Shown piece by piece: positions 14,748 to 22,191 of a DNA stretch of 24,189 bases. The DNA is taken from positions 1 through 24,189 of the forward strand of contig JASLGO010000075.1 in the NCBI GenBank assembly GCA_030150135.1, given 5' to 3'. Made by a program: the position numbers and the translations under genes. Position 1 is the first letter of the stretch, and the number at the start of each line of letters is the position of its first letter. Below the pieces are notes generated by a model, which worked only from the letters and a program-made list of their open reading frames with translations, was not told where the DNA came from and searched no databases. Source of the DNA: Aquirhabdus sp. (GTDB lineage: Bacteria; Pseudomonadota; Gammaproteobacteria; Pseudomonadales; Moraxellaceae).

Positions 14748-14960
14748 ATGCGCATGAGTGTTGCGGAACGAGTACAAAAACATAGAGAGGCTCTGCGTGC
14801 AGCAGGGCTTAGACCTGTACAAATTTGGGTTGCGGATACTAGGCAGAAAGGTTTTGCTGAAGAATGTCGTCGTCAATCTCTATCCATCCAAGGTGCTGCA
14901 CTTGAACGTGAAGTTGCAGGCTGGTTGGATGTGTTTGGAGATCAGGAGGGATGGCATTGA
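14748..14960 (+). CDS. MazE-like antitoxin (DUF3018 type)
   Basis: A 70-residue protein with the DUF3018 signature: MSVAERVQKHREALRAAGLR near the start, PVQIWVADTRQKGFAEECRR (residues about 23-42), and an acidic C-terminus with WLDVFGDQE. Members are annotated as MazE-like antitoxins and are encoded directly before PemK/MazF toxins, as here. The acidic tail is the part expected to neutralise the toxin. A second ATG two codons in (MSVAERV) matches the usual family start, so the true start may be 14754; AAAGAG lies further upstream. Its stop TGA overlaps the probable toxin start as TTGA. Binding to the four-copy array is inferred, not seen. Confidence 0.88.
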   Translation: MRMSVAERVQKHREALRAAGLRPVQIWVADTRQKGFAEECRRQSLSIQGAALEREVAGWLDVFGDQEGWH

Positions 14961-15307
14961 GCGAAAGATCTTTAGAGTCAACTTATGCACGCGGTAATAT
15001 TGTGACCGTCGCTGTACAGGGTGATTATCGCGTACGACGTCCTGCAATGATTGTGCAATCAAACCTGTTTTCAGCACATCCTTCAGTCGTCGTTCTACCA
15101 ATCACAGATGAGTTGATAGAAGCACCATTATTCCGTATTGCTGTAGAACATAATGAAGCGAATGGGCTGCTTCAACCCTCTCAAATCATGGTAGATAAGC
15201 CTCAAACATTGCAAAAAGAAAAATTAGGCGAAGTCGTTGGGCAATTGGATTCCGATACATTGCAAGCTGTCGATCGTGCATTATTGGTATTTTTAGGTTT
15301 TGCATAA
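14957..15307 (+). CDS. PemK/MazF-family endoribonuclease toxin
   Basis: A protein of about 116 residues. After a short leader it has ARGNIVTVAVQGDY, RRPAMIVQSNLF (residues about 27-38), SVVVLPITDEL and FRIAVEH, then GLLQPSQIMVDKPQTLQKEKLGE-like, the RGDIV / RPAlIVq / l..S.im.d...tv... pattern of the PemK/MazF fold. These toxins cut RNA at specific short sites. An ATG at 14951 is in frame, but the strong AGGAGG (14944-14949) ends only one base before it. A TTG at 14957 has an ideal 7-nt spacing and overlaps the antitoxin stop as TTGA, so I favour it. A weak start codon would keep toxin output below antitoxin. A bidirectional terminator follows. Confidence 0.9.
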   Translation: MSERSLESTYARGNIVTVAVQGDYRVRRPAMIVQSNLFSAHPSVVVLPITDELIEAPLFRIAVEHNEANGLLQPSQIMVDKPQTLQKEKLGEVVGQLDSDTLQAVDRALLVFLGFA

Positions 15308-15322
15308 ATAAAGATTTGTCAT

Positions 15323-15352
15323 AAAAAAACCGCATTTACATGCGGTTTTTTT
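15323..15352. terminator. Bidirectional terminator between the toxin and cysH
   Basis: The stem ACCGCAT/ATGCGGT (15329-15335 and 15340-15346) has a 4-nt loop, with an A-run on its left and a T-run on its right. It can end the toxin transcript and the convergent cysH transcript. Confidence 0.9.
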
Positions 15353-15365
15353 ATGCGTGAGAAGG

Positions 15366-16106
15366 TTATTTTCCTTCAATATTACCCGCATGCAGACCAC
15401 ATTCTTTTTTAGTGGCTTCTTCCCACCACCAACGACCTTCGCGTTCGTGTTGGTTTGGCAGCACTGGGCGCGTACATGGTTCGCAACCAATTGATGTAAA
15501 ACCACGTTCATGCAATGGATTGTATGGAATTTCCATCATGCGGATGTAGTTCCATACATCAGCACTTGTCCAGTTTGCAAGTGGGTTGTATTTAATGAGT
15601 GATTTACCTGGACCACTGAATCCAGCATCAGGTTGAATGACTGGAACTTCTGAACGTGTGTTTGGGCTTTGATCTTTACGTTGACCAGTAATCCAACCAT
15701 CTAAAGTTGCTAATTTTTTGCGAAGTGGTTGGATTTTGCGGACGCCACAACATTCTTTGTGATCATCGACGTAGAAGCTAAATAAACCTTTTGCATTCAC
15801 CATTGCTTGAACAGGTTCTGGTTCTGGCATGCAAATTTCTAACGTAATACCGTAATGTTTGCGAACAGTTTCGAGGTATTGGTAAGTTTCAATATGCAAA
15901 CGACCTGTATCAAGGCTAAATACACGGAATGGCTTGCCTGAGCGATGTGCCATATCAATTAAAACAACATCTTCTGCACCGCTAAAAGAAATTGCAATTT
16001 CGCCTTCTTGGCTTAACGCAAGTTCGATAATTTTCTGTGGAGATTGTTGATCATATTCTTGAGCAAGTGCGCTGACTTGGTCGATGGTTGGAATGACTGT
16101 ACTCAC
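15366..16106 (-). CDS. cysH: Adenylyl-sulfate (APS/PAPS) reductase
   Basis: A 246-residue assimilatory enzyme that reduces activated sulfate to sulfite, with thioredoxin or similar as donor. The PP-loop SFSGAED (residues 40-46) binds the nucleotide. The paired CC (119-120, in KECCGVRK) and CEPC (208-211) ligate a [4Fe-4S] cluster, which marks the APS-reducing type rather than the cluster-free PAPS type of E. coli. The C-terminal ECGLH carries catalytic Cys236. I chose a GTG start at 16106: AGGAG lies exactly 7 nt upstream and the protein then begins MSTVIPTIDQ. The ATG at 16151 adds 15 residues without a binding site. The cluster ties this enzyme to the isc operon in the same window. Confidence 0.94.
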   Translation of the reverse strand: MSTVIPTIDQVSALAQEYDQQSPQKIIELALSQEGEIAISFSGAEDVVLIDMAHRSGKPFRVFSLDTGRLHIETYQYLETVRKHYGITLEICMPEPEPVQAMVNAKGLFSFYVDDHKECCGVRKIQPLRKKLATLDGWITGQRKDQSPNTRSEVPVIQPDAGFSGPGKSLIKYNPLANWTSADVWNYIRMMEIPYNPLHERGFTSIGCEPCTRPVLPNQHEREGRWWWEEATKKECGLHAGNIEGK

Positions 16107-16410
16107 GTGTAAGCTCCTAGCGACGGCTGGTATATGGGTTGAGTAATTCAATTCATTCGTTGTACGAATGCATGCGTGTTATGTCTAATATTTTGTGGAT
16201 TGCACGAAAAATAACAGTGAAGCATGTATTACTGACAGGGGTAATATTCTACCTAAAGATTACAAAGACTGACAGTAATATTGCGATGATTAGCTTTGTA
16301 TTCTCAGTCTTTCTATGGACGAAATTGCAAATCCGCGTTAGAGTGCGTGCCATATTTATTCGTTGCTTTTTTGGCTATTTTTAATTCATAAATGGGTGTA
16401 GGAGTGCAGT
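16107..16410. other. Intergenic region between cysH and thrH
   Basis: No convincing gene; a plus-strand frame here lacks a binding site. It holds the cysH leader with AGGAG (minus strand, 16118-16114), a dyad CATTCGT, TGT, ACGAATG (16154-16170) about 50 bp before the cysH start, and the thrH binding site TAGGAG (about 6 nt before its ATG). The dyad may be a regulator site or an RNA hairpin in the cysH leader. Confidence 0.45.
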
Positions 16411-17028
16411 ATGGAGCTGGTTTGTTTAGATTTGGAAGGTGTACTGGTTCCAGAAATTTGGATTAATTTTGCAAAGAAAGTCGGTATTAAAGAACTTGAA
16501 GCAACAACGCGCGATATTCCTGATTATGATGTGTTGATGACGCAGCGCTTGCGTATTTTACGCGAACATAATTTGGGATTGCCTGATATTCAAGCGGTTA
16601 TCGCTGATATGGGACCATTTGAAGGTGCGCGTGAGTTTGTAGAATGGGTGCGTACGCATTTTCAATTGATCATTTTGTCTGATACTTTTTATGAGTTTGC
16701 TCATCCATTAATGCGTCAATTAGGCTGGCCAACTATTTTCTGTCATAAGTTGGAATCTGATGCAAATGGCATGATCACGAATTACAAATTGCGTCAACCA
16801 GATCAAAAACGTCAAGCTGTGAAATCCCTACATGCTTTAAACTTCCGTGTGATTGCAGCAGGTGATTCCTATAACGACACAACAATGTTGGGTGAAGCAG
16901 ACCATGGGTTCTTGTTTGATGCGCCAGCTAATGTCATCGCCGAGTTTCCGCAGTTTGAGGCCTTGCATGGTTATGAAGCACTGAAACAAAAAATTCGTGA
17001 AGTTTCTCAGCGAGATATTCCGAATTAA
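16411..17028 (+). CDS. thrH: ThrH, phosphoserine phosphatase / homoserine phosphotransferase
   Basis: A 205-residue HAD-superfamily enzyme closely resembling Pseudomonas ThrH, which dephosphorylates phosphoserine and can transfer the phosphate to homoserine, linking serine and threonine synthesis. Motif I is CLDLEGVLVPE, with nucleophile Asp7 and Glu9 where most HAD phosphatases have Asp, a ThrH trait. Motif II is ILSDTFYEF (Ser90), motif III the Lys in PDQKRQAV, and motif IV AAGDSYNDTTML (149-160) with the Mg-binding acidic residues. Length matches the family. It is a single gene with TAGGAG before the ATG and a strong terminator after it. Cytosolic. Confidence 0.95.
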   Translation: MELVCLDLEGVLVPEIWINFAKKVGIKELEATTRDIPDYDVLMTQRLRILREHNLGLPDIQAVIADMGPFEGAREFVEWVRTHFQLIILSDTFYEFAHPLMRQLGWPTIFCHKLESDANGMITNYKLRQPDQKRQAVKSLHALNFRVIAAGDSYNDTTMLGEADHGFLFDAPANVIAEFPQFEALHGYEALKQKIREVSQRDIPN

Positions 17029-17059
17029 GTAAAATACTTGTTTGTTCAGTAAGTTACAG

Positions 17060-17093
17060 AATAGTCAACGACCAAAACGTTGACTATTTTTTA
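17060..17093 (+). terminator. Terminator of thrH
   Basis: A perfect 11-bp stem AATAGTCAACG/CGTTGACTATT with a 7-nt loop and a T-tract begins about 31 bp after the thrH stop. Confidence 0.93.
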
Positions 17094-17223
17094 TGGGCAT
17101 GAATTAAATTAATCAGCGTAATTTTCCAGAAAAGATCTGCACAATTTATTCATAATACACGTAAAAATTAACAACAAATACATGTTTATAAATGCTGATA
17201 AGGTCAATAATTTAGAGGCTTCC

Positions 17224-17229
17224 TATAAT
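17224..17229 (+). promoter_or_regulatory. -10 box of the YXWGXW lipoprotein gene
   Basis: A perfect TATAAT lies 25 bp before the ATG; I see no good -35. GAGG about 8 nt before the ATG is the ribosome binding site. Confidence 0.5.
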
Positions 17230-17254
17230 ATATCTTTCATGCGAGGATACTTGT

Positions 17255-17608
17255 ATGCCTAACTTAAAAATATTGCTTATTTCACTAGGTACGTTGGTTT
17301 TGACTGCTTGTGTTGTCGCGCCATATCCAGCTGCAAGATATCAGACTTATGCGCCAGAAGCTGTTTATGGTGGCGATGATACTGTGGTTGATGTAGCTCC
17401 ACCCGCACCATATACCGAAGTTATTCCTCCAGCGCCTTATCTGGGGGCGGTATGGGTTGGCGGATATTGGGGGTGGTATGGTGGTCGACATGTTTGGACG
17501 CACGGTTATTATGAACATGGACGCCCTGGCTTTGTTTATCATCAAGCAGGTTGGAATCGCGATGGCGGCGGTCGCTATCATTTCCATCGTGGTGGTTGGG
17601 GGCATTAA
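17255..17608 (+). CDS. YXWGXW-repeat lipoprotein
   Basis: A 117-residue lipoprotein. The signal peptide MPNLKILLISLGTLVLTAC ends in a lipobox with Cys19 as the lipidated residue. The next residues (VVAPYP) have no Asp at +2, which fits sorting to the outer membrane. The body has proline-rich stretches (VDVAPPAPYTEVIPPAPY), then aromatic and Gly-rich sequence with GYWGWYGGRHVWTHGYYE, matching the YXWGXW repeat (PF12779), and a His/Gly-rich tail (GGRYHFHRGGWGH). No function is established for the family; the His-rich tail could bind metal, which is speculation. A monocistronic unit with its own -10 and terminator. Confidence 0.88.
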   Translation: MPNLKILLISLGTLVLTACVVAPYPAARYQTYAPEAVYGGDDTVVDVAPPAPYTEVIPPAPYLGAVWVGGYWGWYGGRHVWTHGYYEHGRPGFVYHQAGWNRDGGGRYHFHRGGWGH

Positions 17609-17631
17609 TCAATTTACCACGACTTATTTAT

Positions 17632-17668
17632 AAAAAACGGCTACTAGATATTCTGGTCGCCGTTTTTT
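17632..17668 (+). terminator. Terminator after the lipoprotein gene
   Basis: The inverted repeat AAAAAACGGC (17632-17641) and GCCGTTTTTT (17659-17668), with a 17-nt loop, lies 24 bp after the stop codon and ends in a T-run. Confidence 0.8.
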
Positions 17669-17757
17669 GCTTCTAAATTCTTACGCTTGATTTGTGCTAT
17701 ATGATTCGAGCTGTGCTAAGATTGAGAACTTTTGAAATTTCTGGCTTTGGCTTGTTT

Positions 17758-18192
17758 ATGTTTAGTTTGCACCCAAAACTCGCACAGGATACATTTCTTG
17801 TTGGCGACTTCCCATTATCGACCTGCCGTCTTATGAATGACATGCAGTATCCATGGCTTATATTAGTTCCGCGTGTATCTCAAGCTACAGAGCTTTATGA
17901 GTTATCGCCTCAAGATCAAGCACAGTTTTTGCGTGAATCAAGTTGGCTATCAAGTCAATTATCACGTATTTTTCGTGCTGATAAGATGAATGTTGCAGCA
18001 CTTGGAAATCAAGTTTCTCAATTGCATTTTCATCATATCGTTCGTTATCAAAATGATCTGACTTGGCCTAATCCAGTTTGGGGTAATCGTCCAGTTGATT
18101 ATACTGTTGAGGCACTGCAACGTATGCGTCAAACGCTAATGCTTGGATTACGTGGTCAAAGTGAAATGCCTTTTGATTGGAAAATGGATTGA
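17758..18192 (+). CDS. HIT-domain protein
   Basis: A 144-residue protein of the histidine-triad superfamily, nucleotide hydrolases or transferases. It starts MFSLHPKLAQDTFLVGDFPL, then PWLILVPRV (residues 32-40), NVAALGNQVSQLHFHHIVRY (78-97) and WPNPVWG. The His motif reads H90-F-H92-H93-I-V, so the third His is one place earlier than in the canonical HxHxHxx; I recall the same HIHHV pattern in other members of this group, so it is probably a subgroup trait. The catalytic His would be His92. Frames starting upstream (TTG 17692, ATG 17701) add residues unlike the family, so I chose the ATG at 17758 despite a poor ribosome binding site. Substrate unknown. Confidence 0.87.
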   Translation: MFSLHPKLAQDTFLVGDFPLSTCRLMNDMQYPWLILVPRVSQATELYELSPQDQAQFLRESSWLSSQLSRIFRADKMNVAALGNQVSQLHFHHIVRYQNDLTWPNPVWGNRPVDYTVEALQRMRQTLMLGLRGQSEMPFDWKMD

Positions 18193-18195
18193 TTT

Positions 18196-18217
18196 ACCGT
18201 CTGACAGACGGTTGTTT
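18196..18217 (+). terminator. Terminator after the HIT gene
   Basis: A perfect 7-bp stem ACCGTCT/AGACGGT with a 3-nt loop, followed by TGTTTT, begins 4 bp after the stop codon. Confidence 0.7.
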
Positions 18218-18234
18218 TAAATCGATATGAATTG

Positions 18235-18273
18235 ACCAGAGTTGAATTGAGTCATGATAAATTTAACTCTGGT
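18235..18273 (+). promoter_or_regulatory. 13-bp dyad immediately upstream of the cyclase promoter
   Basis: Arms 18235-18247 and 18261-18273 pair over 13 positions (one G-T) around a 13-nt loop. The core is CCAGAGTT/AACTCTGG. There is no T-tract, so it is not a terminator. Its right arm touches TTGCAA (18273-18278), the best -35 candidate, with TACAAT at 18294-18299. It is likely an operator, or a second structural barrier after the HIT terminator. Confidence 0.45.
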
Positions 18274-18370
18274 TGCAAATAAAATGGACCCTATACAATA
18301 ATAAAAAGCTCAAAGTAAAAGCTAAAGGATGATGGCTTTATGGTAACAAGACTAAAAGGCGAGTAAAAAT

Positions 18371-19840
18371 ATGGCGTATGCGGCCTCTATCGGATTTGTA
18401 CAATGGTTTGGTCAGCAGCGTCGTACAGCGGCGTATATTGTATTTATTATCATTTTTTTGATTAGCTTATTCGACCACCATAATACGTTTAGATATAGCA
18501 ATAAAAGCATATTTTTCATGTCTTTAATGCTTTCTATGCCATATCTGCAGTTTAGATTAGCTGAATATTTGCAACGAAAATTTAATCAGCGAAATAATGG
18601 TGCTGTTGATCCAGATATTTTGATCCCTAGTGATATTCGGAATATGCAGATCATTTGGTCTGTCGTGTTTATTGATGCTGTATGCACAGGGGTAGCAATT
18701 AGTTTTCTGCAATACGCACTGACTCCCTCCCTAATCTTTGCCATGATGCTCGTATTTAGGCTAGTTGAGTTTAGAAACTTATTTTTCCTTGTGATTAATC
18801 TGTTTGTTTGTATCTTAACAGCCTATATTTCTTCTGATTTACTTGAAATTAACATTCATCAAATCTTATTTCAGAATGATTCGTTACCTCAATCATCAGG
18901 ATTGGTGCAGATCACAAGCATTGTTGGTTTCACTTTGTATATTTCAATGTCACTTAATTTTGCAGAGCGGCAAGTGGACATTCTGAAACAGAATGTACTT
19001 GATCTGGAAGAAAAGAATAATCGAAATATTAAAATGGCTAATAAATTGGCTCGTTATGTACCAAGTCAAGTCTGGCAAGCAATTGCAAATAATTCTCTTG
19101 AAACCAGTCTGGATAATAAAAGAAAAAAATTGACAATTTTTTTCTCAGATATTGAAGGCTTTACACAATTATCAGAGAGTTTATCGCCTGATGATTTGGC
19201 ACATTTACTGAATACTTACTTTGAAAAAATGTCCAACATTGCCAAAAAATATGGTGGCACCATTGATAAATTTGTTGGCGACGCACTCGTTGTTTTCTTT
19301 GGTGATCCAACGACTAAAGGCTCTCATTTAGACGCTTTGGCGTGTATTGATATGGCTGTTGCTATGCAAATAGAAATGAAGCGTTTACGACAAAAATATC
19401 ATGATTCTGAGTTTGGAAAGTTACACGTCAGAATGGGTATTACAACAGGATATTGTCATGTTGGAAATTTTGGTAGCGCATCAAGAATGAGCTATACCAT
19501 TATTGGCCGTGAAGCCAATCTCGCTGCACGTCTACAAGCTGCTGCAAATAGAGATGAAATATTAATCACTGAAGAAACATTTAATCAGGTCAAAAGTCAG
19601 ATCAATTGTATTGAAAGTGATGAAATTAGCTTAAAAGGAATTGCTGAGCCGATTAAAACATGGCTTGTTAAAGGTCGTTATGAAAACGTTCCTGCACATC
19701 AAAAACGATGGAGTGAGTATGAGTTTGATGGATTTAATCTACAACTCGATCTGGATATGGTGAAAGCATATGATAAAGAAAAGATTACACGTACATTGAA
19801 ACAAGTTGCTGAAAATATTGAGAAAGCACACCATATTTAA
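18371..19840 (+). CDS. Membrane-bound class III adenylate/guanylate cyclase
   Basis: A 489-residue cyclase, probably making cAMP. The first ~200 residues hold about six membrane helices (near 20-34, 48-60, 93-115, 119-130, 136-153, 180-196). A charged helix leads to LARYVPSQVWQAI (226-238), the conserved linker before the catalytic domain. The domain starts at KKLTIFFSDIEGFTQL: metal ligands Asp260 and Asp304 (KFVGDA, with Lys300 positioned for adenine), and YTIIGREANLAARL with transition-state Asn383 and Arg387. All catalytic residues are present, so it should be active as a homodimer. A 50-residue C-terminal extension follows. Similar proteins are the main cAMP source in Acinetobacter and Pseudomonas CyaB relatives. 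The membrane part resembles MASE-type sensors but I cannot assign it to one. Confidence 0.92.
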   Translation: MAYAASIGFVQWFGQQRRTAAYIVFIIIFLISLFDHHNTFRYSNKSIFFMSLMLSMPYLQFRLAEYLQRKFNQRNNGAVDPDILIPSDIRNMQIIWSVVFIDAVCTGVAISFLQYALTPSLIFAMMLVFRLVEFRNLFFLVINLFVCILTAYISSDLLEINIHQILFQNDSLPQSSGLVQITSIVGFTLYISMSLNFAERQVDILKQNVLDLEEKNNRNIKMANKLARYVPSQVWQAIANNSLETSLDNKRKKLTIFFSDIEGFTQLSESLSPDDLAHLLNTYFEKMSNIAKKYGGTIDKFVGDALVVFFGDPTTKGSHLDALACIDMAVAMQIEMKRLRQKYHDSEFGKLHVRMGITTGYCHVGNFGSASRMSYTIIGREANLAARLQAAANRDEILITEETFNQVKSQINCIESDEISLKGIAEPIKTWLVKGRYENVPAHQKRWSEYEFDGFNLQLDLDMVKAYDKEKITRTLKQVAENIEKAHHI

Positions 19841-19855
19841 TAGTGTGCTTTAACT
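19823..19855 (+). terminator. Weak terminator overlapping the cyclase stop codon
   Basis: AAAGCACAC (19823-19831) and GTGTGCTTT (19843-19851) form a 9-bp stem whose left arm lies in the last cyclase codons. The T-tract after it is short and broken, so confidence is moderate. It lies between convergent cyclase and fdx genes. Confidence 0.45.
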
Positions 19856-19864
19856 ATTAATTCA

Positions 19865-20203
19865 TTAATGCTTTTCAGATGCGTGGTTAATGGTATAGCG
19901 CGGGATTTCAATGACAAGGTCTTTGTCAGCCACTTTCATTTGGCAGGATAGACGTGAGTCTGGTTCTAACCCCCATGCGCGATCCAGCAAGTCTGCTTCA
20001 ACATCATCCATTTCTTCTAATGAATTAAATCCTTCTCGAACAATGACATGACAAGTTGTACATGCTGCAGACATATCGCAGGCATGTTCAATCTTGATGC
20101 CATGATCCAAGAGCTGTTGGCACAGGTTTTTCTCTTGGTCGGCTTCAAACTCAGCTCCTTGTGGGCAAAACTGAGCATGAGGCATAACTGTGATACGTGT
20201 CAT
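19865..20203 (-). CDS. fdx: Isc-type [2Fe-2S] ferredoxin
   Basis: A 112-residue adrenodoxin-like ferredoxin that supplies electrons for Fe-S cluster assembly. The cluster ligands are Cys42, 48 and 51 (ACDMSAACTTC, CX5CX2C) and Cys87 (RLSCQMKV). The segments WGLEPDSRLSC and VIEIPRYTINHA match E. coli Fdx. It is the last gene of the isc operon, 45 bp after hscA. I see no iscX following; the next gene is the convergent cyclase. Confidence 0.96.
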   Translation of the reverse strand: MTRITVMPHAQFCPQGAEFEADQEKNLCQQLLDHGIKIEHACDMSAACTTCHVIVREGFNSLEEMDDVEADLLDRAWGLEPDSRLSCQMKVADKDLVIEIPRYTINHASEKH

Positions 20204-20248
20204 TTATAAAGTCCCATTAGTCCAATTCTGGTTTCATTAAAAATTGGT

Positions 20249-22138
20249 TTAACGCCAATCCGTTAATGAAGTACCTTTTAGCGCCTTGCTAATGCTTCGA
20301 TTCATACGTAAAGCTGCAAAGGCATCACTATGGATCTTCAATTCATTGGTACAGGCTTGAATATTTGCAAGTTGATCAGTATTTAATGCATCTTTTAACT
20401 GTGAAATAGATACATGTAACGAATCGTGTTCTTCTTGCGTGAGTAAATCTTGATCTTGAATAATGGCTTGTTCAAGCGCCATGAGCTCACGTTCGACTTC
20501 AACTTTGGCCTCAAGGAGATTACGTAAGTCTTTATCTTCTTGAGCATTTTTGAAACTTTCAGTGAGAAAACGTTCGGCGTCAATGTGTGATAAACCATAG
20601 GAAGGCTTAATCGCAATTTCACTTTGAATGCCTGTTGTCGTTTCACGCGCAGAAACGGAGAGCAAACCATCAGCATCAATCTGAAAACTGACCATAATTC
20701 GCGCTGCGCCAGCCATCATCGGCGGAATACCACGCAATTCAAAGCGCCCAAGTGAACGATTATGTTCTACAGTTTCACGCTCACCTTGTAATACGTGAAT
20801 GAGCATCGCGGTTTGACCGTCTTTGTAGGTCGTAAATTCTTGTTGGCGAACAATTGGGATCGGTGAGTTACGTGGAATTAAGCGTTCCACCAAGCCACCC
20901 ATGGTTTCCAAACCAAGCGAGAGCGGGGTGACATCAAGCAATAATGCCCCGTCTTTACCATTGCCAACCAATTGATCGGCAGAGATTGCAGCACCAAGCG
21001 CAACGACTTGGTCAGGATTGAGTGTGCAGAGCGGAGTACGTTGAAACAATGTTTCGACATTACGCTGAATCGCAGGAATTCGTGTAGAACCACCGACCAA
21101 AACAACCGCATCCACTTCTTCAACTTTACGTTTAGCATCGCGTAAGACGCGTTTACATACTGCTAAAGTTCGATCAATCAAAGGCTTAATTAGTTCTTCA
21201 AAAAACGTTACAGTTAACGTCAATGCTTTTTCATTAATCGTTACGGTAACACTTTCTTGGGTACTTAATGCTTCTTTGGCTTGTTTTGCAGCTTGAAGTA
21301 GTGCTTGTTGCTCAGCAGGAGTCGGGTTTGTTTGTCCTGTTTGTTCAATGAGCCAGCCGACAACTAAACGATCAATGTCATCGCCGCCCAGTGCTGTATG
21401 TCCACCTGTTGCGAGAACTTCATAGACACCTTTGCTGAGGCGAAGAACAGATACGTCGAACGTGCCACCACCAAAATCATAGATCACTTGGATGCGTTCA
21501 GCATCATTAGTCTGATCTGCACCTTGCTCAACATGATCTAAGCCATAGGCGATTGCTGCTGCGGTAGGCTCATTTAACAGGCGTAGAACATTAATTCCTG
21601 CATGTTGTGCAGCTTCGCGTGTGGCTTGGCGTTGTGCTTCATCAAAGTAAGCTGGTACGGTAATAACTGCGCCGATTAACTCACCACCGAGGGCTTTTTC
21701 CGCACGAATACGTAAGGTTTTAAGGATGTCAGCGGAGACTTCAATCGGCGTTTTACGCCCTTGAGCGGTCATAAACGCAGGCATTTCGTCTGCTTGACCG
21801 ACCAACTCATAAGGGTGCTCAAACTTAATATCGTTCTTTGATCGCCCCATAAATCTTTTGACAGAAATCAAGGTGTTGGTTGGGTCAGTTACAGCGACGT
21901 CTAATGCTTTGTGTCCAACCGTTGTATGTGGCTTGAGATTGTCTTCATGACCAGTAACTTGGTAATGAACAACAGAAGGCAGCAAAAGCGCGCCATTTTC
22001 ATCGGCAAGAATCGTAGGGCGACCTGAACGAATGGTCGCAACCAACGAATGGGTTGTTCCAAGGTCGATGCCAACCGCAAGACGATGTTGATGCGGTGCT
22101 GTGGTTTGACCGGGTTCTGCAATTTGGAGCAAAGCCAT
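20249..22138 (-). CDS. hscA: Fe-S assembly Hsp70 chaperone HscA
   Basis: A 629-residue specialised Hsp70. The nucleotide-binding domain shows VGIDLGTTHSLVAT (residues 22-35), DFGGGTFDVSVLRL and VVLVGGSTRIP. The substrate domain contains LLDVTPLSLGLETMGG. The helical lid is shorter and differs from DnaK, lacking its EEVD-like tail, as in HscA. With HscB it recognises the LPPVK motif of IscU and helps release the cluster to target proteins. Length is near E. coli HscA (616). It follows hscB after 53 bp and precedes fdx. Confidence 0.96.
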   Translation of the reverse strand: MALLQIAEPGQTTAPHQHRLAVGIDLGTTHSLVATIRSGRPTILADENGALLLPSVVHYQVTGHEDNLKPHTTVGHKALDVAVTDPTNTLISVKRFMGRSKNDIKFEHPYELVGQADEMPAFMTAQGRKTPIEVSADILKTLRIRAEKALGGELIGAVITVPAYFDEAQRQATREAAQHAGINVLRLLNEPTAAAIAYGLDHVEQGADQTNDAERIQVIYDFGGGTFDVSVLRLSKGVYEVLATGGHTALGGDDIDRLVVGWLIEQTGQTNPTPAEQQALLQAAKQAKEALSTQESVTVTINEKALTLTVTFFEELIKPLIDRTLAVCKRVLRDAKRKVEEVDAVVLVGGSTRIPAIQRNVETLFQRTPLCTLNPDQVVALGAAISADQLVGNGKDGALLLDVTPLSLGLETMGGLVERLIPRNSPIPIVRQQEFTTYKDGQTAMLIHVLQGERETVEHNRSLGRFELRGIPPMMAGAARIMVSFQIDADGLLSVSARETTTGIQSEIAIKPSYGLSHIDAERFLTESFKNAQEDKDLRNLLEAKVEVERELMALEQAIIQDQDLLTQEEHDSLHVSISQLKDALNTDQLANIQACTNELKIHSDAFAALRMNRSISKALKGTSLTDWR

Positions 22139-22191
22139 TGCGCGATTAAATCCTACAAAATATTAATAATAAAAGGAGCGAGCGATTCGCA

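Noticed and set aside
16139..16384. Plus-strand frame of 81 codons between cysH and thrH
   Set aside because: It overlaps the cysH leader, has no ribosome binding site and its residues look like a chance translation of AT-rich DNA.
17285..17612. Minus-strand frames opposite the YXWGXW lipoprotein
   Set aside because: They are antisense shadows of a biased Gly/His/Pro-rich gene; the plus frame has a signal peptide, lipobox, -10 and binding site.
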